A DNA stretch of 64,000 bases from an uncultured Lachnospiraceae bacterium (lineage in GTDB: Bacteria; Bacillota; Clostridia; Lachnospirales; Lachnospiraceae): the NCBI GenBank assembly GCA_947625465.1, contig CANQOK010000002.1:1-64000 (forward strand), in the 5' to 3' direction. Positions 1 to 7,750 of this stretch are shown in pieces (position 1 is the first letter of the stretch; the number at the start of each line of letters is the position of its first letter). A program made the position numbers and the translations under genes. The notes under the pieces are model-generated. The model saw only the letters and a list, made by a program, of their open reading frames with translations, did no database searches and had not been told where the DNA came from.

Positions 1-85
1 TTCATAGAATTAGATATTCTGCGAAATGAATATTAGCCTTTTAGAATCTTTACTATATTGTATAGTATATATATGTGTAATAAAC

Positions 86-125
86 AAGCTGCCGCCTCAT
101 GAATTTTCATCGAAAGCGACAGCTT
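86..125 (-). terminator. Intrinsic terminator of the calcium ATPase gene
   Basis: On the minus strand, a 10-bp stem (arms 125-116 and 95-86, one G-U pair) lies just after the ATPase stop and is followed by a T-rich run. The loop contains a smaller ATGA/TCAT pairing. Moderately convincing because the T tract is interrupted. Confidence 0.55.
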
Positions 126-146
126 ATTTTTCTTTTCAATTTGGAT

Positions 147-2804
147 TTATTTTTCCCCGACAATTGCTTTCCGCAACAGATCCACAGGGATCATCGTTGC
201 CGCCAGCAGGATCACCGCAGCCCAGCCGGCCGGTCCAAACGGCACGCAACTGAACATATGCCCGATTCCTTCAAACAGCGCCAGCGGGATCAGTCCGGCG
301 TTGACGATCAGCGCCTGAACCAGAATGATTATAAAGAATACCTTTAAAAATCCGGGGTTCTGATCCAGCCCCTTAAAGATGCCAAACCGGTCGTCTCTGA
401 CATTGAATCCGTTAAACAGCGCGCTGACGATAAACAATACAAAATAACCGGTCAGGTGCTGTTCATCGGTCTCAAACAGATTCCGGAAAAACGGTACTTT
501 CAGGTAAACAAAGCTGACTGCGGTCAGCCACAGCCCCATAATGACGATCTGCGACATCATTTTCCGGCTGACAATGCTCTCATCTCTGCGCCGCGGCTTC
601 TCGGACATATATTTCTCCAGCGCCGGTTCGTTTCCGAGCATCATAGCGCCCAGACCGTCCATTACCAGATTGACAAACAGCAGATGCGTAACCTTCAGCG
701 GTTCCTCCACGCCGAAAAACGGCGCGATCGCGCTGACAATAACGGCAGCCACGTTAATGACCAGCTGGAAGGTACAGAATTTCAAAATATTGTGATAAAT
801 GGTTCTGCCATACCAGATCGCATCCTTGATTGACTTAAAGTTATCATCCAGGATCACGATCTTGCCGGCTTCCTTGGCGGCCTCCGTACCGCTGCCCATC
901 GCAAATCCCACATCAGCCCGTTTCAGTGCCGGAGAATCGTTGACGCCGTCGCCGGTCATACCTACGACCAGATTCAGTTCCTGACACAGACGCACCATAC
1001 GGGATTTATCCGTCGGCAGCGCTCTGGCAATCACGCGCAGATCGGGAATGATTGCCTTCACTTCTTCATCGGACATCTCATTTAACTGTGCCGAGGAAAT
1101 CGCTTTGTCTGTAGGATTTTTCAAAAGTCCCGCATCCTTCGCAATTGCGACTGCCGTCTCCAGTCTGTCGCCGGTGATCATAACGACCTGAATTCCCGCT
1201 TTCTGTACTTCCGCAATCGCGTCCTTTGCCTCTGCCCGTACATCATCCCGGATGGCTACCAGACCGATCACCACAATATCGTCATTGACCTGATTTTCTG
1301 TTAAATCCCGTTCGGAATAGCCAAACGCCAGCACACGCATTGCTTTTGACGCCAGCGCGTCGATCTTCGCGTTCAGTTTGTCATGATCCAGCGGCTTTAC
1401 GGCGCCGTCCGCATCCAGATAGCTCTTTGCCAGCGTCACCAGCCGCTCCGGCGCCCCTTTATAAAAGGTTCTGCCGACCGCGTCAATTCTGGCCTGGCTG
1501 AATTTATTGCTGGAATTAAAGCCCTGCGACTTCGTCACCTGATACGAGTCCGGCGCCGCCAGCTTCAGATAGGTCTCTTCTCCCAAAAATTTCATCATGG
1601 CCTGATCGGTCGCATTGCCTCCGATCACCACATGCGAAGCGTCAAACATGGACTGGGTATTTTTCCCGATCGCCAGATCCAGCAGTCCCTTCACTTCACT
1701 GTGCCGGTTCAGTTCCTCCAATGGGATCACATTTCCGTCCGCCGTAAAAAATTCTACGACCTCCAGCATACCCTTGGTGATCGTTCCGGTCTTATCGCTG
1801 AACAGAATATTCAGAGAGCCCGCGGTCTCAATTCCTTCCGCTTTCCGCACCAGTACATTGTGATCCAGCATCTTGCTGGTATTCTGCATCAGTACAAGCG
1901 AGATCATAAGCGGCAGCCCTTCCGGCACCGCGCACACGATAATTACCACAGCCAGGGACACGGATTCCACAATCTTGGTAATAACCGCTCCCACGCCCAG
2001 ATCAAAAAACGCGGCCGGGCCTCCGGTCTGAACAATAAAATAAATCAGATATAATACGGCGATCACGATCGCGCCGATATAGCCAAAAACGGAAATCTGC
2101 TTCGCCAGCTTTGCCAGCTTCACCTTCAGCGGAGAATCCGGCTCGTCTTCCTGCATTTCTTCCGCCATCTTCCCCATCATGGTCTTCAGCCCGACTTTCC
2201 GTACATCCAGTACGCCGTCGCCGTCAAAGATCACCGCGCCGCGAAACAGCGAGTGCTCGTCCACAAAGGTATCTCCGGTAATCTCGTCTGCCAGTGCAAA
2301 TCCTTCTTCCGCCGCTGTTTTCTGGCATTCCTCCGCTTCGCCGTTCAGCGCGGAGTTATTGACCTTCAGAGAGCCCGAGATCAGGATACCGTCCGCCGGC
2401 ACCTTGTTGCCGGACTGCAGCAGGACTTTATCGCCCACGACCACGTCGTCCACATCGATCACCGTGATCTCACCGTTCCGGTAAACTTTACACTGATCCT
2501 TTTTGGTACTGTCTTTCAGCTCCCGGTACTTCGTGTCGCTGGCAACACCGGTCTTCGCCGATACCAGTGCGACGATCAGGATCGCCACGATCGTACCCAG
2601 CGGCTCATAGATCTCCGCATATCCGAAGATCCACATGGCGATCATCAGAACCGCGATCACCAGCAGCACCCGGATCATGGGATCGTTAAACGTTTTCTTA
2701 ACTTCCTGCCAGAATGTAGTCGGTTCCGAATCCGGAATCACATTGGACCCGTACTGCGCTCTGGAGTCTTCTACTTCCCTGTCACTCAATCCACTGTACT
2801 TCAT
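147..2804 (-). CDS. Calcium-translocating P-type ATPase (PMCA/P2B type)
   Basis: Predicted membrane cation pump that exports Ca2+ (or a similar divalent cation) using ATP. All P-type hallmarks are visible in 885 residues: a cation-ATPase N-terminal segment, actuator loop, the phosphorylation motif SDKTGTIT near residue 335, the TGDRLETA motif and the hinge GDGVNDSPALKRADVG near 620. About ten hydrophobic segments are present; the PEGLP motif in TM4 precedes the phosphorylation site, as in Ca2+ pumps. The C-terminal cation-ATPase domain is complete. The start is supported by an AGGAG-type site just upstream (TTAGGAGCGGAAA before ATG). The gene stands alone, divergent from the Abi locus. Ion specificity cannot be proved from sequence; Mn2+ or mixed Ca/Mn transport is the main alternative. 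Confidence 0.93.
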   Translation of the reverse strand: MKYSGLSDREVEDSRAQYGSNVIPDSEPTTFWQEVKKTFNDPMIRVLLVIAVLMIAMWIFGYAEIYEPLGTIVAILIVALVSAKTGVASDTKYRELKDSTKKDQCKVYRNGEITVIDVDDVVVGDKVLLQSGNKVPADGILISGSLKVNNSALNGEAEECQKTAAEEGFALADEITGDTFVDEHSLFRGAVIFDGDGVLDVRKVGLKTMMGKMAEEMQEDEPDSPLKVKLAKLAKQISVFGYIGAIVIAVLYLIYFIVQTGGPAAFFDLGVGAVITKIVESVSLAVVIIVCAVPEGLPLMISLVLMQNTSKMLDHNVLVRKAEGIETAGSLNILFSDKTGTITKGMLEVVEFFTADGNVIPLEELNRHSEVKGLLDLAIGKNTQSMFDASHVVIGGNATDQAMMKFLGEETYLKLAAPDSYQVTKSQGFNSSNKFSQARIDAVGRTFYKGAPERLVTLAKSYLDADGAVKPLDHDKLNAKIDALASKAMRVLAFGYSERDLTENQVNDDIVVIGLVAIRDDVRAEAKDAIAEVQKAGIQVVMITGDRLETAVAIAKDAGLLKNPTDKAISSAQLNEMSDEEVKAIIPDLRVIARALPTDKSRMVRLCQELNLVVGMTGDGVNDSPALKRADVGFAMGSGTEAAKEAGKIVILDDNFKSIKDAIWYGRTIYHNILKFCTFQLVINVAAVIVSAIAPFFGVEEPLKVTHLLFVNLVMDGLGAMMLGNEPALEKYMSEKPRRRDESIVSRKMMSQIVIMGLWLTAVSFVYLKVPFFRNLFETDEQHLTGYFVLFIVSALFNGFNVRDDRFGIFKGLDQNPGFLKVFFIIILVQALIVNAGLIPLALFEGIGHMFSCVPFGPAGWAAVILLAATMIPVDLLRKAIVGEK

Positions 2805-2952
2805 TTTCCGCTCCTAAAAAATTTATTTTTACGCATTGCGTTATCCGCGCTCATACGCTATTTCAGTTTACCATATTTTTCTGAAAATATCCAGTGGTAT
2901 CTGTGGGGGGTGGGGCAACCCTATTAAATTTTGAAAATCCTTCTCATATATC

Positions 2953-2985
2953 TTGACAATTTTCTTCTTTATGTTAAGATATAAT
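2953..2985 (+). promoter_or_regulatory. Promoter of the Abi-associated RNA and abi gene
   Basis: TTGACA at 2953-2958 is a perfect -35. Two overlapping -10 candidates follow: TAAGAT at 2975-2980 (16-bp spacer) and TATAAT at 2980-2985 (21-bp spacer, too long for the same -35). The expected start is about 2988-2992, directly at the first base-paired stem of the downstream RNA. Confidence 0.75.
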
Positions 2986-2990
2986 TAACA

Positions 2991-3040
2991 TCTCCCTCAG
3001 GCCTCTGCGGAAACGCATGCACACTTGAGGGCGTTTTGTT
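2991..3040 (+). ncRNA. Structured RNA upstream of abi gene (abiF-motif-like candidate)
   Basis: Between the promoter and the Abi start there is a compact structured element. An outer stem pairs CCCTCA(G) at 2994-3000 with (T)TGAGGG at 3025-3031. It encloses a TGCG-GAAA-CGCA tetraloop hairpin at 3006-3017. A T-rich run (CGTTTTGTTT, 3032-3041) follows at once, as in a terminator. CCTC at 3002-3005 could alternatively pair with GAGG at 3027-3030, giving a pseudoknot or switch. The published abiF RNA motif is a conserved structure found immediately upstream of Abi genes; position, size and stem-plus-tetraloop layout agree, but no covariance model could be run. Confidence 0.65.
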
Positions 3041-3057
3041 TATAAGGAGAACTGACT

Positions 3058-3939
3058 ATGGCAGACAAAGGGTTCAAAACGGTGGAAGAACAACTGAATA
3101 TCCTCCGCTCCCGCGGTCTCACCATCAACGATGAAGCACAGGCCAGGGATTTTTTGTTGCGCAACAATTATTACCGCATCAGCGGCTATTCCCTGACGCT
3201 CCGCAAAAATGACGTTTTCTCCAAATCTGCCACATTCCAGAACATCGCTGATATCTACAATTTTGACCATGAACTCAGGCATATTTTGCTTCAATACCTT
3301 GAAGTAATCGAAGTGCAGATGAAATCCATATACGCTTACGAATTCACAAAAGTCCATGGCCCCATCGGATACCTGAACGAGGCATTCTTTACCAGTAAAA
3401 GCAAACACCAAGAGATTATCAGTAAGGCAGATCAGCAAAAAAAACAGCGGCTTCCCCACGAAGCCTACCTGAAGCACTTTGTAAACGACCTGCAGCAGGA
3501 CATTCCTTTGTGGGCATATGTCGATCTGCTGACCATATCCGATATCTCCTTTTTGTATTCCATTTCTGAGCAGCCCATAAAAGACTCCATTGCCCGTGCC
3601 TTTGGCCTGACCATGAATAAAGGAGCCACCATCCTCGGAAACTATATGCACAGCATGACAATCATCCGTAATCTATGCGCACATGGAAGCCGAATCTACA
3701 ATCGGCTCTTTGAGCAGAAACCTTCCCTTAATAAAAGAGAAAAAGCGCTGCTTAGGAAAAACAGTAACGGAGAAGTCGACAATGCCCATTTCTATGGTTT
3801 CCTTCTTGTTATGAAGCGAATCCTACCAGCGGATAAATTTAGCGAGATGAAAGACTCCATCATTTCACTGACCAAAAAATATCCATTTGTACGGATGGAT
3901 TACTACGGTTTCCGCAACGACTGGCAGCAAAAACTGTAA
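3058..3939 (+). CDS. Abi-family HEPN protein (AbiD/AbiF-like)
   Basis: A 293-aa protein of the Abi_2 type, known from lactococcal abortive-infection proteins AbiD/AbiF. The N-terminus shows the family pattern (LRSRGL, then NNYYRISGYSL near residues 36-48). A helical core DHELRHILLQYLEVIE follows near 70-85. A HEPN-type R-x4-H motif, RNLCAH, lies at residues 204-209. HEPN proteins with this motif are typically metal-independent RNases, so an RNA-cleaving toxin or defence effector is inferred. Start: AAGGAGA at 3044-3050, seven bases before ATG. It is the only gene between its promoter/RNA and a strong terminator, so it forms a self-contained unit, consistent with a mobile defence gene. The phage or trigger is unknown. 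Confidence 0.85.
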   Translation: MADKGFKTVEEQLNILRSRGLTINDEAQARDFLLRNNYYRISGYSLTLRKNDVFSKSATFQNIADIYNFDHELRHILLQYLEVIEVQMKSIYAYEFTKVHGPIGYLNEAFFTSKSKHQEIISKADQQKKQRLPHEAYLKHFVNDLQQDIPLWAYVDLLTISDISFLYSISEQPIKDSIARAFGLTMNKGATILGNYMHSMTIIRNLCAHGSRIYNRLFEQKPSLNKREKALLRKNSNGEVDNAHFYGFLLVMKRILPADKFSEMKDSIISLTKKYPFVRMDYYGFRNDWQQKL

Positions 3940-4017
3940 TCTTATTTCTTTATCTGCATATACTATTCAGGACTTCTCCCACGAGCCAGTCTCCGGCGCA
4001 ATACTGTGGGCGGTCTG

Positions 4018-4048
4018 GAGCCAGGAGATTTTCTCCTGGCTCTTTTTT
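4018..4048 (+). terminator. Strong intrinsic terminator of the abi unit
   Basis: Perfect 11-bp stem GAGCCAGGAGA (4018-4028) / TCTCCTGGCTC (4032-4042), three-base loop, followed by six T (4043-4048). Functions on the plus strand; no T tract is present for the opposite direction. Confidence 0.93.
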
Positions 4049-4064
4049 AAGGCTGCCGCCACTC

Positions 4065-5441
4065 CTATTCGCCGCCACTCCTGCGCAGCAGACATACGGT
4101 TTCTACCCCCACTGTTTGTCCGAACATGTCACACCCGCACACCTTCTCCACCCGGTAGCCGTGCGCGCACATCCATTTCAGATCCCGCGCCAGCGTAGCG
4201 GAATCACAGCTTACATATACCATCCGGACGGGCGCCATCTGCACAATGGTACAAAGCAGGCTTTCTTCACAGCCCTTGCGCGGCGGATCCACCACGACCA
4301 CATCCGGACGGGCGCCTGCCGACAACGGATTCTGCCGGTAAAATTCCGGCACCGCTTCCTCCGCTTTGCCCGCGATAAATTCCACATTTGCGATCCCGTT
4401 GAGCTTCGCGTTCCGCCGGGCGTCCGCTACCGCCTCCGGTACGACTTCCACGCCGAACACCTGTCTGGCTTTCTTTGCCAGAAACAGCGAGATCGTTCCG
4501 ATGCCGCAGTACAGATCCCACACCGTTTCCGTACCGGTCAGCGCCGCGTATTCCAGCGCCTTCTCATACAGCCGCCTGGTCTGCACGGGATTCACCTGAT
4601 AAAAAGACAGCGGCGAGATCTGAAACTTCACATCGCCGATCCTATCCGTAATAAATCCGTCTCCATATAGATTGATGATCTCTTTTCCGAGGATCACATT
4701 GGTCCGTTCCGTATTTACATTGAGACTGATGCTTGTCATGCCCGGAATCGCGCGCAGCTCCGAAACCAGCTTCTCTGCTGCGGGCAGTTTCCGTCCGTTC
4801 AGGATCAGGCACACCATAATCTCACCGGTCGTAAAGCCGACCCGGGTCAGAATATGGCGCACCAGTCCGGTATGCGTTTCTTCCTCGTAAGGCGTAATTC
4901 CATTCCGCTCCAGAAACTGCCGCACAGTTTTTACGATCTGCACATTGACGGGATGGTTGATATAACACTGCTCCGTCTCGATCACGCTGTGCGTCCTGCC
5001 CGCGTAAAAGCCGATGGCAATCCCGCCGTCTTTTTTCCTGCGCACGGGGAACTGCGCCTTGTTCCGATAAAAATAAGGCTCTTCCATGCCCAGGATCGGT
5101 TCCGCCTCATATCCGGTGATCCCGCCGATCCGCGCCAGATTATTCCGTATTTTCTCCTCTTTAAATTCCAGCTGCTTTTCATATGCCATTGCCTGCAGCT
5201 GACAGCCGCCGCACTGCCTTGCCGCCGGACACCGCGGCTTCACCCGAAACGGGGACGGCTCCAGGATCTCCGTCATCCGCCCATATCCATAGTTCTTCTT
5301 CGCCTTCACGACTATGCCCCGGATCCGGTCTCCGATCATAGTATCCTTTACAAACAAAGGGTAGCCATCGGCCTTGCCGATGCCTGCACCCTCTGTCGTA
5401 ATATCCTCTATCAAAATTTCAAACGGCTCATTCTTCTGCAT
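4065..5441 (-). CDS. rlmD: 23S rRNA (uracil-5-)-methyltransferase, RlmD/RlmCD family
   Basis: SAM-dependent enzyme that methylates C5 of uridine in 23S rRNA (TrmA/RumA family). The 458 aa hold a TRAM RNA-binding domain (residues about 5-60) and an iron-sulfur cluster site CPAARQCGGCQ near 70-80. A central domain and a C-terminal Rossmann methyltransferase follow, with DLYCGIGTISLF as the SAM-binding loop, VVVDPPRKGCE as motif IV and the catalytic cysteine in YVSCDSATLARDL near residue 413. Clostridial homologues are often named RlmD or RlmCD; which uridines (747, 1939 or both) are modified cannot be decided. The gene starts nine bases after yhaM ends, so both are probably co-transcribed from the promoter beyond the HtrA-like gene. 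Confidence 0.9.
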   Translation of the reverse strand: MQKNEPFEILIEDITTEGAGIGKADGYPLFVKDTMIGDRIRGIVVKAKKNYGYGRMTEILEPSPFRVKPRCPAARQCGGCQLQAMAYEKQLEFKEEKIRNNLARIGGITGYEAEPILGMEEPYFYRNKAQFPVRRKKDGGIAIGFYAGRTHSVIETEQCYINHPVNVQIVKTVRQFLERNGITPYEEETHTGLVRHILTRVGFTTGEIMVCLILNGRKLPAAEKLVSELRAIPGMTSISLNVNTERTNVILGKEIINLYGDGFITDRIGDVKFQISPLSFYQVNPVQTRRLYEKALEYAALTGTETVWDLYCGIGTISLFLAKKARQVFGVEVVPEAVADARRNAKLNGIANVEFIAGKAEEAVPEFYRQNPLSAGARPDVVVVDPPRKGCEESLLCTIVQMAPVRMVYVSCDSATLARDLKWMCAHGYRVEKVCGCDMFGQTVGVETVCLLRRSGGE

Positions 5442-5450
5442 AAAATTTCT

Positions 5451-6401
5451 TTATCCTATCCAGGTCTTTTTAAAAGTACTTTCCAGCGCTTTCTGATATC
5501 CCAGCCATTCCCCGCTCTGTGCCGCCGGACTCTCCAGCAGTTCCGTCACCATCTGGAGTTTGGCGTCCGTGTTATCTGCGAAATGAAGCGCCAGCGCCTC
5601 CGCAAGGGCGGGTTTCTTCGGGGAACCATATTCCAGTTCTCCGTGATGCGCCAGAATACAATGTTTCAGTTCTGCTGCCAGCTTCTGCGGAAAATTGGGG
5701 ATTTTCGCAATCACGGAACCAATCTTCTCCACGCCGATCACAATATGCCCCAGCAGCTGACCGTCATCCGTATAGTCGTTTACCGGAAACGGAGAAAGCT
5801 CCCACATTTTTCCGATATCGTGCAGCAGCGCCGCCGTCAGCAGCAGATCCCGATTTAAAACCGGGTACTGCGCGCAGTAAAACTCACACATTCTGGTCAC
5901 CGCCAGCGTATGCTGCAGCAGACCGCCTACAAAGCTGTGATGCATGCTTTTCGCGGCGGAATGCTGCCGAAACATTTCCTCCACCCTGCCGCTTTCCAGA
6001 AAAATCCTGCTCAATAAAGTGTGGAGCGCTTTATTTTCCACCTTTCCCACATAGGCTTTCAGTTCGTCATACATTGCTCCGATCTCGTACGGGGAAACCG
6101 GCAGATAGTCTGCCGGATCATATTCATCTTCATATGCCCTTCGGATCCGTTTGATATTCAGCTGCAGGGTTCCGTTAAAATTCGTTACGTCGCCGTTTAC
6201 TTCCACATAGTCCAGCACTTCAAAATCGTCAATGCCTATGGAGCCGGGCTCCCATACCTTTCCGTCGATGCTGCCTGTCTTATCCTGCAGCAGAACAGAC
6301 CAGTATTCCTTTCCGTTTTTGGTAACCGCAGCGGTCTTATTCTTACACAGATAAATGTCGGATACCCGCTCGCCCTCTCTCAGCAGTTCAATATATTTCA
6401 T
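5451..6401 (-). CDS. yhaM: 3'-5' exoribonuclease YhaM family protein
   Basis: A 316-aa protein with the two-domain layout of YhaM/CbfA exoribonucleases: an N-terminal OB-fold nucleic-acid-binding domain (residues about 15-95, VSDIYLCKNKTAAVTKNGKEY at its start) and a metal-binding HD domain. HD landmarks are HHSFVGGLLQHTLAV near 152-166 and ALLHDIGK near 188, plus HHGELEYGSPKKP towards the C-terminus. YhaM trims RNA (and DNA) 3' ends and is a minor RNA-turnover nuclease in Firmicutes. It lies between the HtrA-like gene and rlmD with short gaps (43 and 9 bases), consistent with one transcript. Confidence 0.88.
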   Translation of the reverse strand: MKYIELLREGERVSDIYLCKNKTAAVTKNGKEYWSVLLQDKTGSIDGKVWEPGSIGIDDFEVLDYVEVNGDVTNFNGTLQLNIKRIRRAYEDEYDPADYLPVSPYEIGAMYDELKAYVGKVENKALHTLLSRIFLESGRVEEMFRQHSAAKSMHHSFVGGLLQHTLAVTRMCEFYCAQYPVLNRDLLLTAALLHDIGKMWELSPFPVNDYTDDGQLLGHIVIGVEKIGSVIAKIPNFPQKLAAELKHCILAHHGELEYGSPKKPALAEALALHFADNTDAKLQMVTELLESPAAQSGEWLGYQKALESTFKKTWIG

Positions 6402-6444
6402 TCTGATTCTCCATTCTTTTCCATATTCCGTTTCTGTCGGTCCT

Positions 6445-7665
6445 TTACGGTTTCCCTTCCAGGATCACACTGATCTCGTACTCCTTATATCCGTCGGATT
6501 CCGGCCGCTGTACCGTCAGCGTCATGGTATCTCCCTCGTCCAGCTTCTGCAGCGCCGTCATAATATCCCTCGGCGTATAAATATCCTGCCCGATCATGGC
6601 AACAATAATATCGCCGTTCCGGACTCCGGCCACATACGCAGGAGATTCCGTTTCCACATCCATCACATATACGCCGTGTTCGATATTCTCCTCGATACTC
6701 TCCCGAATCGCGTCTGTCATCTGCAGTCCGTAAATTCCCATATACGGCGGAGCGATCCCGTTGGACAGCCGCTCCACGGCGTCTGTCAGGTCCGTGATTC
6801 CCAGGAAGCTGATGATCTTCTGCTGTTCCGTGTCTGCCTGCCGGTTCGCGATCCCCACCAGTTTGCCGCTTCTGTCGATAAAAAATCCGTTCCGCTCTCC
6901 CGCCAGCGCGATATTGGTATAAAAAACATGGCGCTGACCGTCCATAACCGGAATGATCTCGCTGCCCGTGATCATTCCGTAATCAATGTACCTGCTTTCG
7001 CTGATCGGATTTCCGATGTAGATGATCTGATCCCCGTCCTGGATTCCCTGTAACCCGCTGATCTTGGCTTCGTCAATGGTAACCCGGGTTCCGTCGTCCA
7101 GCTGCGCTTCCGGTATCGTCAAAATCGCGGTGTCCGTTACCGTATCACCTTTTTTCACCCGCGCGGCCGCAGTCTTAGAGTTGCTGAATACCACGTCGAT
7201 ATAACCGGCCTTCTTCACGCTTGCATAATCGGTCAAAATCAGGATCGTATTGCTTTCCTTCACAATGGCGCCACTGGTGATCTGCAGCGGTTTACTGTCT
7301 ACGCCTGTCGGTTTCTTTTCATAACAGCGCACCGTCACCAGACAGCGGTTCACGGTCTGTGCCAGCTCCTTTAACTGTCCGGCGCTCAGTTCCTTCCCGG
7401 CCGGATCCGTCTTCCCTCTGGTAGTCGTTTCCTGCTGCGCGGTCGTCTTGGGCACCAGTGTCAGATAGGTGGGTTCCGGCGTTTCTTTCTCCGTCAGATT
7501 CACCCGTCCCAGGGAAAACAGAATGACAAACAGGATTCCAAACAGCACAAAAATGCCGCCGGCCGCAGACAGGATGCCTTTGCCGATCCGCTTTGCCCGT
7601 TTTGCCCGCGACGGTTTTACGATCTGCTCGTTGACAAATTGTAAGTCCTTTTTTTCATCTTCCAT
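6445..7665 (-). CDS. Membrane-anchored HtrA-like protein with degenerate active site and PDZ domain
   Basis: Predicted extracytoplasmic protein of 406 aa: a basic cytoplasmic tail (PSRAKRAKRIGKG), one membrane segment at about residues 32-53, a low-complexity linker, an S1C trypsin-like fold (about 85-290) and a C-terminal PDZ domain (about 300-400, MGIYGLQMTD...GVYVMDVETESPAY). The usual HtrA catalytic motifs are altered. The position of the LTNNHV histidine reads LTDYASVK, and GNSGGPL reads GERNGFFID, so both His and Ser are lost; the Asp-containing DTAILTI is kept. It is therefore probably a non-proteolytic scaffold, sensor or chaperone. It starts a minus-strand operon with yhaM and rlmD. 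Confidence 0.8.
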   Translation of the reverse strand: MEDEKKDLQFVNEQIVKPSRAKRAKRIGKGILSAAGGIFVLFGILFVILFSLGRVNLTEKETPEPTYLTLVPKTTAQQETTTRGKTDPAGKELSAGQLKELAQTVNRCLVTVRCYEKKPTGVDSKPLQITSGAIVKESNTILILTDYASVKKAGYIDVVFSNSKTAAARVKKGDTVTDTAILTIPEAQLDDGTRVTIDEAKISGLQGIQDGDQIIYIGNPISESRYIDYGMITGSEIIPVMDGQRHVFYTNIALAGERNGFFIDRSGKLVGIANRQADTEQQKIISFLGITDLTDAVERLSNGIAPPYMGIYGLQMTDAIRESIEENIEHGVYVMDVETESPAYVAGVRNGDIIVAMIGQDIYTPRDIMTALQKLDEGDTMTLTVQRPESDGYKEYEISVILEGKP

Positions 7666-7691
7666 AGACGATCCGCTCTCCGTAAAACTCC

Positions 7692-7720
7692 TTGATGTTT
7701 TTTCTATTATAAGTTAAAAT
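7692..7720 (+). promoter_or_regulatory. Promoter of mutS2
   Basis: TTGATG (7692-7697), 17-bp spacer, TAAAAT (7715-7720). The start site falls near 7727, about 25 bases before the TTG start of mutS2. Confidence 0.7.
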
Positions 7721-7734
7721 GAGTTTATATGCAA
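7706..7734 (-). promoter_or_regulatory. Promoter of the HtrA-like/yhaM/rlmD operon
   Basis: On the minus strand, TTGCAT (7734-7729), 17-bp spacer, TATAAT (7711-7706). It overlaps the opposing mutS2 promoter almost completely. Confidence 0.75.
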
Positions 7735-7750
7735 GAATAGGAGCGCCAAA

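Noticed and set aside
4854..5858. A 334-codon plus-strand open frame opposite rlmD and yhaM
   Set aside because: It lies antisense to two well-supported genes, has no ribosome site, and its translation has no recognisable domain. A shadow of GC-rich codon use.
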